A stretch of DNA of 64,000 bases from Flavobacterium sp. CFS9 (GCF_041154745.1 NZ_AP031573.1:1302001-1366000); one strand, 5' to 3'. Counted from the first letter of the stretch, positions 36,435-45,974 are shown. Notes: generated from the letters alone by a model not told the origin. Numbers and translations are program-made.

Positions 36435-37004
36435 CTACGATTTTTTGAGTTCTTCTGCGACTTTTTCAAGCTCCAAATACCAGTCCTGTCCAAAGCGGCG
36501 AATTAGCGCTTCTTTGACAAATTTATACACCGGAACTTCCAACTCTTTACCTAAAGAACAGGCATCGTCGCAAATGTCCCACTTGTCATAATTTACAGCA
36601 GCGAACTCTGTAAAGTCTTTCACACGAATTGGATATAAATGACAGGAAACAGGTTTTTTCCAATCTACGATTCCCTGATTGTATGCCTGTTCAATTCCGC
36701 AAAGCGCAGTCTTGCCATCAAAAATAACATAAGCACAGTCTTTATTATCAATCAGAGTCGTTTCAAGATCACCATCCGTTCCTTTTACCCAGGTTCCCTG
36801 AGCTTCGATGGCAGCAATCCCCTCTTTTCGCAGGAAAGGTTTTACTTTCGGATAGATTTCTTCCAGAATTTTAGTCTCAGCTTCATTCAAAGGGGCACCG
36901 GCATCTCCATCAACACAGCAAGCCCCTTTACAAGCTGACAAGTTGCACACAAATTCTTTCTCAAGAATATCTTCTGAAATAATGGTTTTCCCTAATTGAA
37001 ACAT
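36435..37004 (-). CDS. DUF3109 cysteine-rich protein
   Basis: 189 residues from the ATG at 37004 ([13 protein letters not shown]); a start 14 codons upstream adds nothing. The Cys motif [17 protein letters not shown] (about 20-36) with later Cys residues ([30 protein letters not shown]) is typical of DUF3109/YkgJ-like proteins that are thought to bind Fe-S or zinc. Function is not known. A TATCTTTG element lies on the minus strand at 37034-37041. Confidence 0.85.
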   Translation of the reverse strand: MFQLGKTIISEDILEKEFVCNLSACKGACCVDGDAGAPLNEAETKILEEIYPKVKPFLRKEGIAAIEAQGTWVKGTDGDLETTLIDNKDCAYVIFDGKTALCGIEQAYNQGIVDWKKPVSCHLYPIRVKDFTEFAAVNYDKWDICDDACSLGKELEVPVYKFVKEALIRRFGQDWYLELEKVAEELKKS

Positions 37005-37560
37005 GATATTGAAATACTGTAATTTATAAAATGCAAAGATACGCAAAGAAAGCAGATAATGCTCGCTAAAATTTTTAAAGGCAAAGTCCTTAAAACTTTG
37101 ACATTAAATTTTCAGGTTGAAATCGAAAGAAAGCTACTCTGTATTGGTATTGAAATTACTTTCACATTTTAACGCAAAGCGCGCTAAGATTTATTACACG
37201 TAAGGTTTTATAAAAACACACATAGATCGCAAAGCTTTGTCTAAATACAACTTTGCAAACTTTGCCTTTCTAATCGCTACAGAGAAAAAATCTTTGCGCG
37301 CTTTGCATTAAACTTCCTAAAGCTCAAAAGAGAATGAAGCTACTTCGACATTTATAAACACATCACAAGAAAAAAACCTTGCGAGCTTTGCGGTAAAACC
37401 CGCTATACCCTTCACTATCTCTAAAAGAATATCATAATTGTTACAAATATCACTTTTTTAACCAAACAAACATGTTTTTATAACAAAAATACAATGTATC
37501 GAAAAAACACCTAACTTTATTATCTACTTTTGCACATCTCTAAACAGTAAACAAAAAATT
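37005..37560. other. 556-bp divergent gap rich in repeat remnants
   Basis: Between DUF3109 and marC. It contains many copies of short phrases with ctttgcg, gcaaag and tttgcgag, including repeat copy 2 (37375-37400, see 7601-7627). The minus-7 element of the MarC gene is TACTTTTG at 37525-37532. No gene seen. Confidence 0.6.
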
Positions 37561-38139
37561 ATGTTAGAAATTGATTTTAAGGAAATTATCACCGTTGGAA
37601 TGGTACTTTTTGCCGTAATCGATATTGTAGGGTCAATTCCGATTATATTAAATTTAAGAGCAAAAGTTGGCCATATTGAATCTGAAAAAGCTTCTATTGT
37701 AGCCGGTCTGATTATGATCACTTTTCTATTTGTCGGAGAAGGTTTTCTGCATCTTATTGGTATTGACGTGCATTCTTTTGCTGTTGCAGGTTCATTTGTA
37801 TTGTTCTTCCTGGCTTTAGAAATGATTTTAGGAATCCGAATTTATCGTGATGAAGAACCAGGTTCGGCCTCGATTGTTCCTTTGGCCTTTCCTTTAATTG
37901 CGGGTGCCGGTACTATGACTACTTTATTATCATTACGCTCTCAGTTTCACACCATTAACATTATCATTGCCATTTTACTAAACATTATTCTGGTTTACGT
38001 TGTTTTGAAATCTTCTAAAAAAATAGAAAATTTATTAGGAGAAAACGGACTTGGCGTCGTTCGCAAGACATTTGGAGTAATCCTTTTAGCAATTGCTGTT
38101 AAATTATTTGCTGCTAATGTTAAAGGTTTGTTTGTCTAA
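37561..38139 (+). CDS. MarC family integral membrane protein
   Basis: 192 residues, about six membrane helices. It starts LEIDFKEIITVGMVLFAVIDIVGSIPII and ends with a helix bounded by KLFAANVKGLFV, both typical of the MarC/UPF0056 family. PLAFPLIAGAGTMTTLLSL is the most conserved family block (about residues 102-120). Function is unclear; it is not shown to be a drug exporter despite the name. A TAnnTTTG promoter element lies 29 bases upstream. Confidence 0.9.
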   Translation: MLEIDFKEIITVGMVLFAVIDIVGSIPIILNLRAKVGHIESEKASIVAGLIMITFLFVGEGFLHLIGIDVHSFAVAGSFVLFFLALEMILGIRIYRDEEPGSASIVPLAFPLIAGAGTMTTLLSLRSQFHTINIIIAILLNIILVYVVLKSSKKIENLLGENGLGVVRKTFGVILLAIAVKLFAANVKGLFV

Positions 38140-38246
38140 CATTTATTTTTATAAATTTACCCCATAAAATTTCTAAAATATAACTTTAAGATACTTTTCA
38201 CATCTGACGGTTCTACTTTATTATTTTAGACAAACAAACAACCATT

Positions 38247-38447
38247 ATGAAAATTTTTACTTCAATTTTAGTGCTTTTGGCATTGGCATTAATCGTTTTT
38301 AATATTACGTTACTGGACTTCAAAAATCCTTTTCAGGGAGATAGTGTAGTTGCTTTTATTGGAATCGCTGCTTCATTTTGCGCCGTTTTAATTCTTTTGA
38401 TTTTCAGAATCTCTAAAAGAATTGAAGAAAAAACAAACGGACGATAA
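38247..38447 (+). CDS. Small membrane protein
   Basis: 66 residues with two predicted membrane helices (about 3-21 and 34-56) and a basic tail (RISKRIEEKTNGR). I recognise no family. It ends 4 bases before the start of the FAD protein, so the two are translationally close and likely co-transcribed. Confidence 0.65.
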   Translation: MKIFTSILVLLALALIVFNITLLDFKNPFQGDSVVAFIGIAASFCAVLILLIFRISKRIEEKTNGR

Positions 38448-38451
38448 TCCT

Positions 38452-39057
38452 ATGTTTGACGTTTTAATTATTGGCGGAGGTGTTTCAGGCATGTCCTGCG
38501 CTCTTGTATTGGGATCGGCCAAAAAGAAATCTTTTGTAACCGATAAAAAAATCGGAATTTTTACACATCAAAAAAACTCTTCTCTACAGGAAGCCATTTT
38601 TTACAACGCTTATGGCATTACACCCGGTAAACTGGGATCTGATTTACTGGTGGAAAGTACACAGGATTTAGCCAAAACTTATCCGCATATCACTCAGATA
38701 GAAAACGAGAAAGTAGTTAAAGTTGAAGGCTCCTATCCGGACTTCATCGTAACTACCAACAAAAACTCCTATAAAACAAAAAGTATCGTAATCGGTATTG
38801 GTTCGGCGAATACTTTTGACATCGAGGGCTTGATGCAATATATCGAGCCACACCAAAAAGCACTTCCAGAAAAAAAACGCATTCAGCTTAAAAACGACGA
38901 CCATAAGGTTGCCGAAGGCATTTATGTTATAGGAACTCTGGCGGGCTGGAGAAGTCAATTAGCTATCGCTGCCGGAAGTGGTGCTGCCGTAGCAACTGAC
39001 ATCCTAACTTTATGGAACAACGGCGTACAAACGCATGCACACGACAGTATCCGATAA
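38452..39057 (+). CDS. Minimal FAD-dependent oxidoreductase (thioredoxin-reductase-like)
   Basis: 201 residues from the ATG at 38452 (MFDVLIIGGGVSGM); a start 10 codons upstream would overlap the previous gene. The N-terminal dinucleotide-binding motif GGGVSGMSCAL is intact and the C-terminal FAD block GIYVIGTLAG is present. The NADPH domain and the redox CxxC of thioredoxin reductase are absent, so it is about 100 residues shorter than that family. Its electron donor is unknown. Together with the small membrane protein it forms a two-gene unit. Confidence 0.75.
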   Translation: MFDVLIIGGGVSGMSCALVLGSAKKKSFVTDKKIGIFTHQKNSSLQEAIFYNAYGITPGKLGSDLLVESTQDLAKTYPHITQIENEKVVKVEGSYPDFIVTTNKNSYKTKSIVIGIGSANTFDIEGLMQYIEPHQKALPEKKRIQLKNDDHKVAEGIYVIGTLAGWRSQLAIAAGSGAAVATDILTLWNNGVQTHAHDSIR

Positions 39058-39107
39058 ACGTCCGGAAGAATTCCGACAAAGGCATTATTAGACTAGAACC
39101 CTATCCT

Positions 39108-39473
39108 TTACTGCAACTGAATACAGCTGCCGGCAATTACTTTCAGATTTTCATCAAACTGTTTCCAAACCCTGATGTATCGGAAAGTTCCATTAAAGGG
39201 ATTATGATTAAAACTTCCTTTTAATAAAATTGTTACCGCAACTACAGCCGAGTTATCAATTATGTTTATAGTCTGATCTGAAGCTTCTAATGCATCTATT
39301 TGCATCTTACCCGAGCGATACGAATTTAAATCAAACTCTTTCGTAATGGTTTGCCCGTCCGGTAAATTAAAAAGTAAATCGTCGTGCAGCATCTTTTCCA
39401 AAGTTGGAACATCAGCACTTTTCACGGCCGTTAATAATTCAATCTCAGCATTTACAATAGTTTCTATTTTCAT
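39108..39473 (-). CDS. NTF2-like (DUF4440) protein
   Basis: 121 residues, no signal peptide. It reads as a single SnoaL/NTF2-like domain: ETIVNAEIELLTAVKSADVPTLEKMLHDDLLF (helices 1-2) and a beta half with VVAVTILLKGSF and TFRYIRVWKQF. It lies 17 bp downstream of the S41 peptidase on the same strand. The family covers enzymes and binding proteins; substrate unknown. Confidence 0.72.
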   Translation of the reverse strand: MKIETIVNAEIELLTAVKSADVPTLEKMLHDDLLFNLPDGQTITKEFDLNSYRSGKMQIDALEASDQTINIIDNSAVVAVTILLKGSFNHNPFNGTFRYIRVWKQFDENLKVIAGSCIQLQ

Positions 39474-39490
39474 CTGATGAAGATTAGGGA

Positions 39491-41068
39491 TTACTTGTTT
39501 GGTTTCAAAACAGCCTTGATCATGGCATCTTCTTTTAAAATAACATCGTAGTAATACAGTTCGCCGTACAATTGTCTGGCAAACTCAGCAGTGATATATC
39601 GATTTACCAACGCTTTGGTTTTATCAAATTTCAAGTCTAAACCAGTTAACAACACATAGGTTTTGAACTTTTTAAAATACAGATCAGAACTCTTCATCTT
39701 TGCTAAAAACTCATTAAAATGGAGTCCGGCAAATACAGTTCTGTTTTTATCCAATTCTTCAAAAACGAAATGCCCCACAATTCCGGTTTGCATCAGGTAG
39801 GCCACATTCTCGTTCCCATGCTCCGCCTCTATTGGCACAAAAACATCAGGAACAATTCCGCCACCGCCATATACAATTTTACCTTTTGGCGTTTTAAACT
39901 TCAAAGAATCGGCTACTTTTATACTGTCTTTTGCATAAAGTTCGCCTGATTTTATACGGGCTTCGGATTCCTTAAAATAGTCTTCATTTCCTTTTTTATA
40001 AGGCTTCTGAATCGATCTTCCGGTTGGAGTATAATAACGAGCCACGGTCAGTCTCACTGCCGATCCGTCATTGAAATCCATTTCACGCTGTACCAGACCT
40101 TTTCCGAATGAACGTCTGCCTACAATGGTCCCACGGTCGTTATCCTGCAATGCTCCTGCTAGAATTTCACTGGCCGATGCACTATTTTCATTAATCAGTA
40201 CATACACTTTACCGGTTTCAAAACTACCTGCTTTGGTCGCGTAAGTCTTCTCGGTTGTACCGTTTTTATTTTTAGTAAAAACGATGAGCTGTTTGTCTTT
40301 TAAAAATTCATCTGCAATGGCAATGGCTTCTTCCATATAGCCTCCGCCATTGTCACGAAGGTCGATCACCAGTGACTCGATTCCTTTTTGCTTCAATCGA
40401 TCCAAACCACTCTTAAACTCATTAAAAGTTGTTTCGGCAAAACGATTGATTTTGATATATCCGGCATTATTCCCGAACAGCAAGGAAGCATCGACGCTTT
40501 TGATTGGAATAATATCTCTTTTTACTTTAAACTTAAGTTTCTTTTGTTCTGATCTTCTAAAAACAGTCAGTTCAATCTCAGATCCTTTTAATCCTTTTAA
40601 CTTAGAAAATAAGATATCCGAAGACAATCTGCGCCCGAACAATTTGGTTTTTCCGGCAAATAGAATGCGATCCCCGGACTTTATTCCTGCTTTTGCCGAA
40701 GGTCCATTTTCAATTGGTTTTATAATGGCAACAGAATCTTTATACATGTAAAAATTAATCCCGATCCCAACGAAATCCCCTTTCATACTTTCGGCCACTT
40801 CGGCTTGTTCTGTTGGCGGAATATAAACGGAATGAGGGTCTAATTTTGATAAAATATTATCGACCGTAAGATTTACAATGGAGTCGGTGTTGATACTGTC
40901 GACATATTCATTATTGATAAAATCGATCAGCTTATTCAGTTTGGTTTTGGAGTAATTTTTAGCCAAAAGCTGATCATCCGCGGGAGCATTCATCAGGCTT
41001 CCGAGAACGATACCCAGAGCTAAAGTCGCTCCGATAACAAGCGGTAAATATTTTGAATTAAATTTCAT
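39491..41068 (-). CDS. S41 C-terminal processing peptidase
   Basis: 525 residues with an N-terminal membrane anchor or signal (about 9-26). A PDZ domain (about 95-175; VGIGINFYM, GPSAKAGIKSGDRIL) precedes the tail-specific protease fold, with catalytic Ser in ENSASASEILAGALQD (about 290-305) and Lys in RRSFGKGLVQ (about 319-328). The DLRDNGGG motif is present. It degrades or processes proteins at the C-terminus in the periplasm. It is the middle gene of a run with dCMP deaminase and a HupE-like gene; the deaminase stop codon directly precedes its start. Confidence 0.92.
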   Translation of the reverse strand: MKFNSKYLPLVIGATLALGIVLGSLMNAPADDQLLAKNYSKTKLNKLIDFINNEYVDSINTDSIVNLTVDNILSKLDPHSVYIPPTEQAEVAESMKGDFVGIGINFYMYKDSVAIIKPIENGPSAKAGIKSGDRILFAGKTKLFGRRLSSDILFSKLKGLKGSEIELTVFRRSEQKKLKFKVKRDIIPIKSVDASLLFGNNAGYIKINRFAETTFNEFKSGLDRLKQKGIESLVIDLRDNGGGYMEEAIAIADEFLKDKQLIVFTKNKNGTTEKTYATKAGSFETGKVYVLINENSASASEILAGALQDNDRGTIVGRRSFGKGLVQREMDFNDGSAVRLTVARYYTPTGRSIQKPYKKGNEDYFKESEARIKSGELYAKDSIKVADSLKFKTPKGKIVYGGGGIVPDVFVPIEAEHGNENVAYLMQTGIVGHFVFEELDKNRTVFAGLHFNEFLAKMKSSDLYFKKFKTYVLLTGLDLKFDKTKALVNRYITAEFARQLYGELYYYDVILKEDAMIKAVLKPNK

Positions 41069-41500
41069 TTACTCTTCTAAAACAGGAATATGTTCGACTT
41101 CGACACCTGCTTTTATTAAAAACTGAATTCCGGAATCATCACGATATCCGTCATGATACACCACTCTTTTTATACCCGACTGATGTATTAATTTACTGCA
41201 TTCTTTGCAAGGCGAAAGCGTAATATACAACGTTGCTCCTTCACAGGATTGCGTTGATCTCGCCACTTTCAAAATTGCGTTTGCCTCAGCATGAAGAACG
41301 TCCCAACGGGTTAATCCTTCTTCATCCTCGCAGCAATTTTCAAAACCAGACGGGGTACCATTGTATCCATCCGAAATAATCATCCGGTCTTTTACAATGA
41401 TGGCACCTACCTGCTTTCGTTTGCAATACGACAATAAACTCCATTCTTTGGCAATCCGCAGATAGGCTTTGTCGTATTTATTTAATTTTTTTTTCTTCAT
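41069..41500 (-). CDS. Deoxycytidylate (dCMP) deaminase
   Basis: 143 residues. Zinc-binding HAE (LHAEANAILK, about 72-81) and PCxxC (LSPCKECSKLI, about 99-109) mark a cytidine/deoxycytidylate deaminase-family zinc enzyme. The extra Cys/His-rich loop with CKRKQVGAIIVKDRMII and GYNGTPSGF is usual in dCMP deaminases (ComEB-like), which supply dUMP for thymidylate synthesis. Its stop abuts the S41 gene start, pointing to an operon with that gene. Confidence 0.93.
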   Translation of the reverse strand: MKKKKLNKYDKAYLRIAKEWSLLSYCKRKQVGAIIVKDRMIISDGYNGTPSGFENCCEDEEGLTRWDVLHAEANAILKVARSTQSCEGATLYITLSPCKECSKLIHQSGIKRVVYHDGYRDDSGIQFLIKAGVEVEHIPVLEE

Positions 41501-41505
41501 TTATT

Positions 41506-42099
41506 TTATCTGTTCCAAATTGGGCTTTCAATAATCATCGGCACAACTACTCCGATAACGAAAGCCGACATTACAAGTGCCCAATCACGTTTTGAAAAAC
41601 GAAATATAGTCTGCACGATATAAGATAGTATCAAAACTACAAAAACCACCACCAGCTGTGCTGCTTCAATTCCTAATGCAAATTCTCCTAAAGGTAGTAA
41701 TTTTGAACCGGGTGACCCTCCTAAAATTGTTTTGAAATAATTCGAGAATCCAAGTCCGTGTATAATTCCAAAAAACAAGGTCACAAAAAACACTACATTC
41801 AAACCATCATTCTTAGAGTTCTTTCCGGCTGTTAAGAGATTAAAAACTGCAGTAATTAAAATCGTTATGGGAATTAAAAACTCAACAGTATTCACTTTTA
41901 TCGCAATAATTCCGTAAACGGAAAGCAATAAAGCCATTGTATGACCAACTGTAAAAACAGAAACGAGAAGCAAAATACGTTTCCAGTCTTTGAACAAATA
42001 AGGGGTTGTTAATGCAATTAAAAAAAGAACGTGATCGTAAGCGTTAATATCTAAAACATGCTTTAATCCTATTTGAAAATAAATCCAAAATTCTGACAT
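41506..42099 (-). CDS. HupE/UreJ-like membrane protein
   Basis: 197 residues, about six helices. It has the HupE/UreJ-type arrangement, with GHTMALLLSVYG (about 52-63), FGIIHGLGFSNYF (about 108-120) and the C-terminal helix ALVMSAFVIGVVVPMII. In other bacteria such proteins are linked to metal (nickel) uptake, but no hydrogenase or urease is here. It is the first gene of the run that continues with dCMP deaminase 5 bp downstream. Confidence 0.82.
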   Translation of the reverse strand: MSEFWIYFQIGLKHVLDINAYDHVLFLIALTTPYLFKDWKRILLLVSVFTVGHTMALLLSVYGIIAIKVNTVEFLIPITILITAVFNLLTAGKNSKNDGLNVVFFVTLFFGIIHGLGFSNYFKTILGGSPGSKLLPLGEFALGIEAAQLVVVFVVLILSYIVQTIFRFSKRDWALVMSAFVIGVVVPMIIESPIWNR

Positions 42100-42240
42100 A
42101 AGGGTACTCTATTATAATGATTAGGGGCTGTAAACTTACGATTTATTTTGAACAATTACAGCTGTCCTAAACTAAAACAACCGATAAAAATTAAGTTAAA
42201 TTTTATGAGAACTTTAAAATTAATAATTTAAAATAAAAAT

Positions 42241-42248
42241 TATCTTTG
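42241..42248 (+). promoter_or_regulatory. Minus-7 element of TerB-like gene
   Basis: TATCTTTG, an exact TAnnTTTG match 21 bases before the ATG at 42270. No TTG was found at the expected distance. Confidence 0.45.
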
Positions 42249-42269
42249 TAAGATAAAAAAACCATAATT

Positions 42270-42701
42270 ATGTCATTTTCAGATTTATTTGATAGCGAAT
42301 TTAAACAAAGAAACAAAGGTCACTTTTCTGCTATTGTTCGTGTAGCACTAGCTGACGGAATTGTACATCCTGAAGAAAAAAATTTCCTGGACAAATTGGC
42401 TGCACGTTTAGAAATTTCAGAAGCTGAATACGAAGAAATTCTTAACGACCCTTTAAAATACCCTATCAATCCTCCTTATTTGCACGTACAGCGTCTAGAG
42501 CGTTTGTATGATTTAACAAGAATGGTACACGTAGATCACCATCTTGAAGACCAACAAGAAGTGATGTTACGAAAATTAGGTATCGCTTTAGGTTTTACAC
42601 CAAGTAACGTAAACTATATCATTTCTAAAGCATTATCATTAGTTGACAAAAAAGTAGACGGTGATACTTTTGTTTACGAAATGCAACACATGCATAAATA
42701 G
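42270..42701 (+). CDS. TerB-like protein
   Basis: 143 residues, all-helical, resembling the TerB fold: VRVALADGIVHPEEKNFLDKLA (about 25-46) carries the acidic residues of the putative metal-binding site. A second helical half contains MVHVDHHLEDQQEVMLRKLG. TerB domains are found in tellurite and stress systems as well as alone; no other ter gene is present, so no resistance role should be assumed. It stands alone, followed by two hairpins. Confidence 0.75.
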   Translation: MSFSDLFDSEFKQRNKGHFSAIVRVALADGIVHPEEKNFLDKLAARLEISEAEYEEILNDPLKYPINPPYLHVQRLERLYDLTRMVHVDHHLEDQQEVMLRKLGIALGFTPSNVNYIISKALSLVDKKVDGDTFVYEMQHMHK

Positions 42702-42755
42702 TATTCAGTCGCGATTTTCAGTTTTCAAACTGATCGTTAAAACTAAATAAAAATA

Positions 42756-42791
42756 CAAACCCGACAGGTTTCAGAAACCTGTCGGGTTTAA
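42756..42791. repeat. CCCGACAG-family hairpin (copy 2)
   Basis: AAACCCGACAGGTTT and AAACCTGTCGGGTTT are perfect inverses with a 3-base loop, followed by a TTTA-rich stretch. Related to 15729-15767. Confidence 0.82.
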
Positions 42792-42821
42792 TTTTATAGG
42801 TGCGAACAGAATTAGAAAAAA

Positions 42822-42855
42822 GAAACCCGACAGATTTTCAAAATCTGTCGGGTCT
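42822..42855. repeat. CCCGACAG-family hairpin (copy 3)
   Basis: AACCCGACAGATTTT pairs with AAAATCTGTCGGGT with a 2-base loop. It lies 32 bp beyond copy 2, between convergent genes TerB-like and fbp, where both can act as terminators. Confidence 0.8.
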
Positions 42856-42887
42856 ATTTAATTAATATCTCTTCTTCAAAAAAATTA

Positions 42888-43895
42888 CTAATTGCCCTCT
42901 GCCATAAACTCTTCTGCTTTTTCGACCATGTTGTAGCTTCCACAGAAAAACGGAACTCTTTGGTGCAATTCAGTTGGTTTTATCTCCATAATTCTTCCAA
43001 AACCATCCGTTGCTTTTCCTCCTGCCTGTTCTGCTATAAAAGCCATAGGATTACATTCGTACAATAGTCGCAGCTTCCCTTTTGGTGCTTTTGAACTTGT
43101 TGGATAAATATAAATTCCTCCTTTAATCATATTTCGGTGAAAATCAGAAACTAAACTTCCTATATATCTTGAAGTATAAGGTCTGTCTTCTTCTTCTCTC
43201 TGACAATATTTGATATAATTTTTCACTCCCTGTGGAAAGTGAACATAATTTCCTTCATTTACGGAATAAATATTTCCATTTTGCGGAAATTTCATATTAG
43301 GATGTGAAAGATAGAAAGTTCCAATCGCAGGGTTTAAAGTAAATCCGTTTACGCCATGCCCTGTTGTGTATACCAACATGGTTGATGTTCCATAGATTAC
43401 ATATCCTGCTGCTACCTGATTTACTCCCGGCTGTAAAAAATCCTCGCTTGTAACCGGAGTTCCGATAGGTGTAATTCTTCTGAAAACCGAAAAAATGGTT
43501 CCTAAAGATACATTCACATCTATGTTTGAAGATCCGTCCAGCGGATCCATTAAGATCACGTACTTGTTATTATGACTGTTGTCGCTCCCCTGAACAGTAA
43601 TAAAATCGTCGTTTTCTTCTGAAGCAATACCACAGACAATCTCACGGTTAATTAACGTCTGAATAAATACTTCGTTTGCATATACATCTAATTTTTGCTG
43701 GTCTTCACCCTGGATATTCTGCTCGCCTGCCGCGCCAATGATATCTACTAATCCAGCTTTGTTTACTTTATAGTTTACGACCTTGGCCGCTAAACGTATA
43801 GAATTAATAATTCGGGAAAGCTCCCCCGACGAATATTGAAATGCTTTTTGGTTCTCAATAATAAACTCTCCCAGTGTTTTATTGCGTTCTTCCAT
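42888..43895 (-). CDS. fbp: Class 1 fructose-1,6-bisphosphatase
   Basis: 335 residues, type I FBPase. The metal-binding [13 protein letters not shown] motif (about 113-125), [10 protein letters not shown] and the active-site region with [17 protein letters not shown] (about 265-281) are intact. It catalyses an irreversible gluconeogenic step. There are no operon partners: the GNAT gene is divergent upstream and two terminator hairpins are downstream. Confidence 0.96.
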   Translation of the reverse strand: MEERNKTLGEFIIENQKAFQYSSGELSRIINSIRLAAKVVNYKVNKAGLVDIIGAAGEQNIQGEDQQKLDVYANEVFIQTLINREIVCGIASEENDDFITVQGSDNSHNNKYVILMDPLDGSSNIDVNVSLGTIFSVFRRITPIGTPVTSEDFLQPGVNQVAAGYVIYGTSTMLVYTTGHGVNGFTLNPAIGTFYLSHPNMKFPQNGNIYSVNEGNYVHFPQGVKNYIKYCQREEEDRPYTSRYIGSLVSDFHRNMIKGGIYIYPTSSKAPKGKLRLLYECNPMAFIAEQAGGKATDGFGRIMEIKPTELHQRVPFFCGSYNMVEKAEEFMAEGN

Positions 43896-43987
43896 TACTA
43901 AATCGTTGTAGTTTTGTTTTTAAGTCACAAATATCGTTTTTTTTGTGAGAATGGTTTAAAAATTATTTCGTTAGTTTGCCACTATTG

Positions 43988-43995
43988 TATATTTG
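43988..43995 (+). promoter_or_regulatory. Minus-7 element of GNAT gene
   Basis: TATATTTG, exact TAnnTTTG match on the plus strand, 72 bases before the ATG at 44067. The upstream TTG is not at the usual distance. Confidence 0.35.
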
Positions 43996-44066
43996 CTAAA
44001 TAAAACCCTAAAGTACTGAGCAAAAGAATACTTTTTTAGCTAATAAACGTTTAATAATAAGAATAT

Positions 44067-44555
44067 ATGAATATTAGAAAAGGGAATCCTGAAGACATGA
44101 AATCGGTTCTGGGATTAATACAGGAGTTGGCAATATTCGAAAAAGAACCAAATGCTGTCGTGATTACAGAGGCAGATTTAATACGTGACGGTTTTGGTGA
44201 AAAACCATTGTTTCATGTGTTTGTTGCAGAAATTGATACTGAGGAAAATCATAAAGAAATTGTTGGAATTGCCTTATACTATTACAAATACTCGACCTGG
44301 AAAGGAAAAGCGATACATCTTGAAGATCTCATTGTTAAAGAAAAGATGAGAGGTACAGGTTTAGGATCTGCACTTTATGCCGAAATCATAAAACAGGGAA
44401 AGCGGGATAAAGTTCTCAGAATCGATTGGAATGTTTTGGACTGGAATACTCCTGCTGTAAAGTTCTACGAGAATTCGGGGGCAAAAATCCTTGAAGACTG
44501 GAGAGTTGTTCAAATGGACGAAACGGGGATTAATTCGTTTTTAGAAAAATTATAA
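44067..44555 (+). CDS. GNAT-family acetyltransferase
   Basis: 162 residues with the acetyl-CoA-binding motif LEDLIVKEKMRGTGLGSALYAEI (about residues 91-113; Arg/Gly-x-Gly-x-G/A pattern). WNVLDWNTPAVKFYENSGA is the usual C-terminal beta-strand/helix with Tyr. The acceptor is unknown; the sequence resembles the diamine-type acetyltransferases. It lies upstream of aspartate kinase on the same strand, 123 bp apart. Confidence 0.85.
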   Translation: MNIRKGNPEDMKSVLGLIQELAIFEKEPNAVVITEADLIRDGFGEKPLFHVFVAEIDTEENHKEIVGIALYYYKYSTWKGKAIHLEDLIVKEKMRGTGLGSALYAEIIKQGKRDKVLRIDWNVLDWNTPAVKFYENSGAKILEDWRVVQMDETGINSFLEKL

Positions 44556-44678
44556 GAGAAATATTTTGCCACAGATAGTAAGGATTAAGATAATTCTAAA
44601 ATACATGGCAGAAAAAATGATAACATATACAAGATTTCATCCGGTCTGAAATCTGAAATAAAAAATCTAAAATTAAAA

Positions 44679-45938
44679 ATGAGAGTATTTAAATTTGGCG
44701 GAGCATCGGTTAAAGATGCCGAAGGAATTAAAAACGTATACGACGTTTTACAAAAAGTAGGTTATGAAGATGTGATTTTAGTAGTTTCCGCAATGGGAAA
44801 AACGACAAATGCTCTTGAAGTAGTAATCAAAAATTATTTTGATAAATCATCAGAACTGAGTTCATCAGTACAGGAAATAAAGAAATACCACAATCAGATT
44901 TTACTGGATTTGTTTGAGAATGAAGAGCATGCTGTTTTTACTGCTGTAAAAGCGTTATTTTCTGAATTGGAATATTTCCTGGCGCACAATAAATCTCCAA
45001 ACTATAATTTTGTTTACGATCAGATTGTGAGTTTTGGAGAATTGATTTCAACGACTATCTTAAGTCATTTTATGAATTTTAGGGGCATTCAGACGCAGTG
45101 GCTTGATGTTCGAAATTTCATCAAAACCAATGCAAACTACCGCGATGCCGAGGTAGACTGGGAAGTGACACAACAAAACATCAGTAAAAATGTTCCTCGT
45201 AAGGTTTTAAACATTACTCAGGGATTCTTAGGTGCCGATGAAAATAACTTTACTACCACTTTAGGCCGTGAGGGTTCTGACTACACTGCCGGAATTTTCG
45301 CTTACTGCCTGAATGCCGAAAGTGTTACAATTTGGAAAGACGTTCCGGGAGTTATGAATGCCGATCCGCGTTATTTTGAAAATGCGAGTTTATTAAATCA
45401 GATTTCCTATCGTGAAGCGATCGAACTGGCTTTCTACGGAGCTACTGTAATTCACCCAAAAACATTACAGCCTTTACAGAAAAAAGAAATTCCGTTGTAC
45501 GTAAAATCTTTTGTTAATCCGCTTTTAAAAGGAACCTGCGTTTCTAAAGGAGTTGATTTGGAGCCGCAATATCCTTGTTTTATTGTAAAAAGAGAGCAGC
45601 TTTTAATTTCTCTTTCTTCGATTGATTTTTCTTTCATTATGGAAGAGAATATCAGTGAGATTTTTGCTTTGTTTCACCAATTCAAAATAAAAGTAAATCT
45701 GATTCAGAACTCTGCCATTAGTTTTTCGGTTTGTGTAGAAGATAAATTCGGAAACTTCAATGAACTGAATGCCATTCTTTCAAAAAAGTTCAAAGTAGAA
45801 TTTAGCGAAAATGTAACTTTATACACCATTCGTCATTTTACGGAACAAGCAGCGCAAACGGTAGAGGAAAACAAAGAAGTTTTACTGAAACAAGTGAGCC
45901 GCGAAACGATGCAAATCGTTACTAAAGAGATTAACTAA
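44679..45938 (+). CDS. Aspartate kinase
   Basis: 419 residues, monofunctional. It phosphorylates aspartate at the entry to Lys, Thr and Met synthesis. KFGGASVKDAEGI at the N-terminus and TTLGREGSDYTAGIFA (about residue 190) with VWKDVPGVMNADPR-like TIWKDVPGVMNADPR are intact. The C-terminal part carries ACT-type domains, less well conserved. No leader peptide or attenuator was found upstream. It ends before the terminator at 45975-46008. Confidence 0.93.
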   Translation: MRVFKFGGASVKDAEGIKNVYDVLQKVGYEDVILVVSAMGKTTNALEVVIKNYFDKSSELSSSVQEIKKYHNQILLDLFENEEHAVFTAVKALFSELEYFLAHNKSPNYNFVYDQIVSFGELISTTILSHFMNFRGIQTQWLDVRNFIKTNANYRDAEVDWEVTQQNISKNVPRKVLNITQGFLGADENNFTTTLGREGSDYTAGIFAYCLNAESVTIWKDVPGVMNADPRYFENASLLNQISYREAIELAFYGATVIHPKTLQPLQKKEIPLYVKSFVNPLLKGTCVSKGVDLEPQYPCFIVKREQLLISLSSIDFSFIMEENISEIFALFHQFKIKVNLIQNSAISFSVCVEDKFGNFNELNAILSKKFKVEFSENVTLYTIRHFTEQAAQTVEENKEVLLKQVSRETMQIVTKEIN

Positions 45939-45974
45939 ATCTGTATTACACGTTAATTATATAATTCATATACT

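Noticed and set aside
42270..42701. Tellurite-resistance operon
   Set aside because: Only a TerB-like fold is present; no TerC, TerD or other ter gene is next to it.
44556..44678. Leader peptide or attenuator before aspartate kinase
   Set aside because: The gap has no terminator-like hairpin and no short ORF enriched in Lys, Thr or Met codons.
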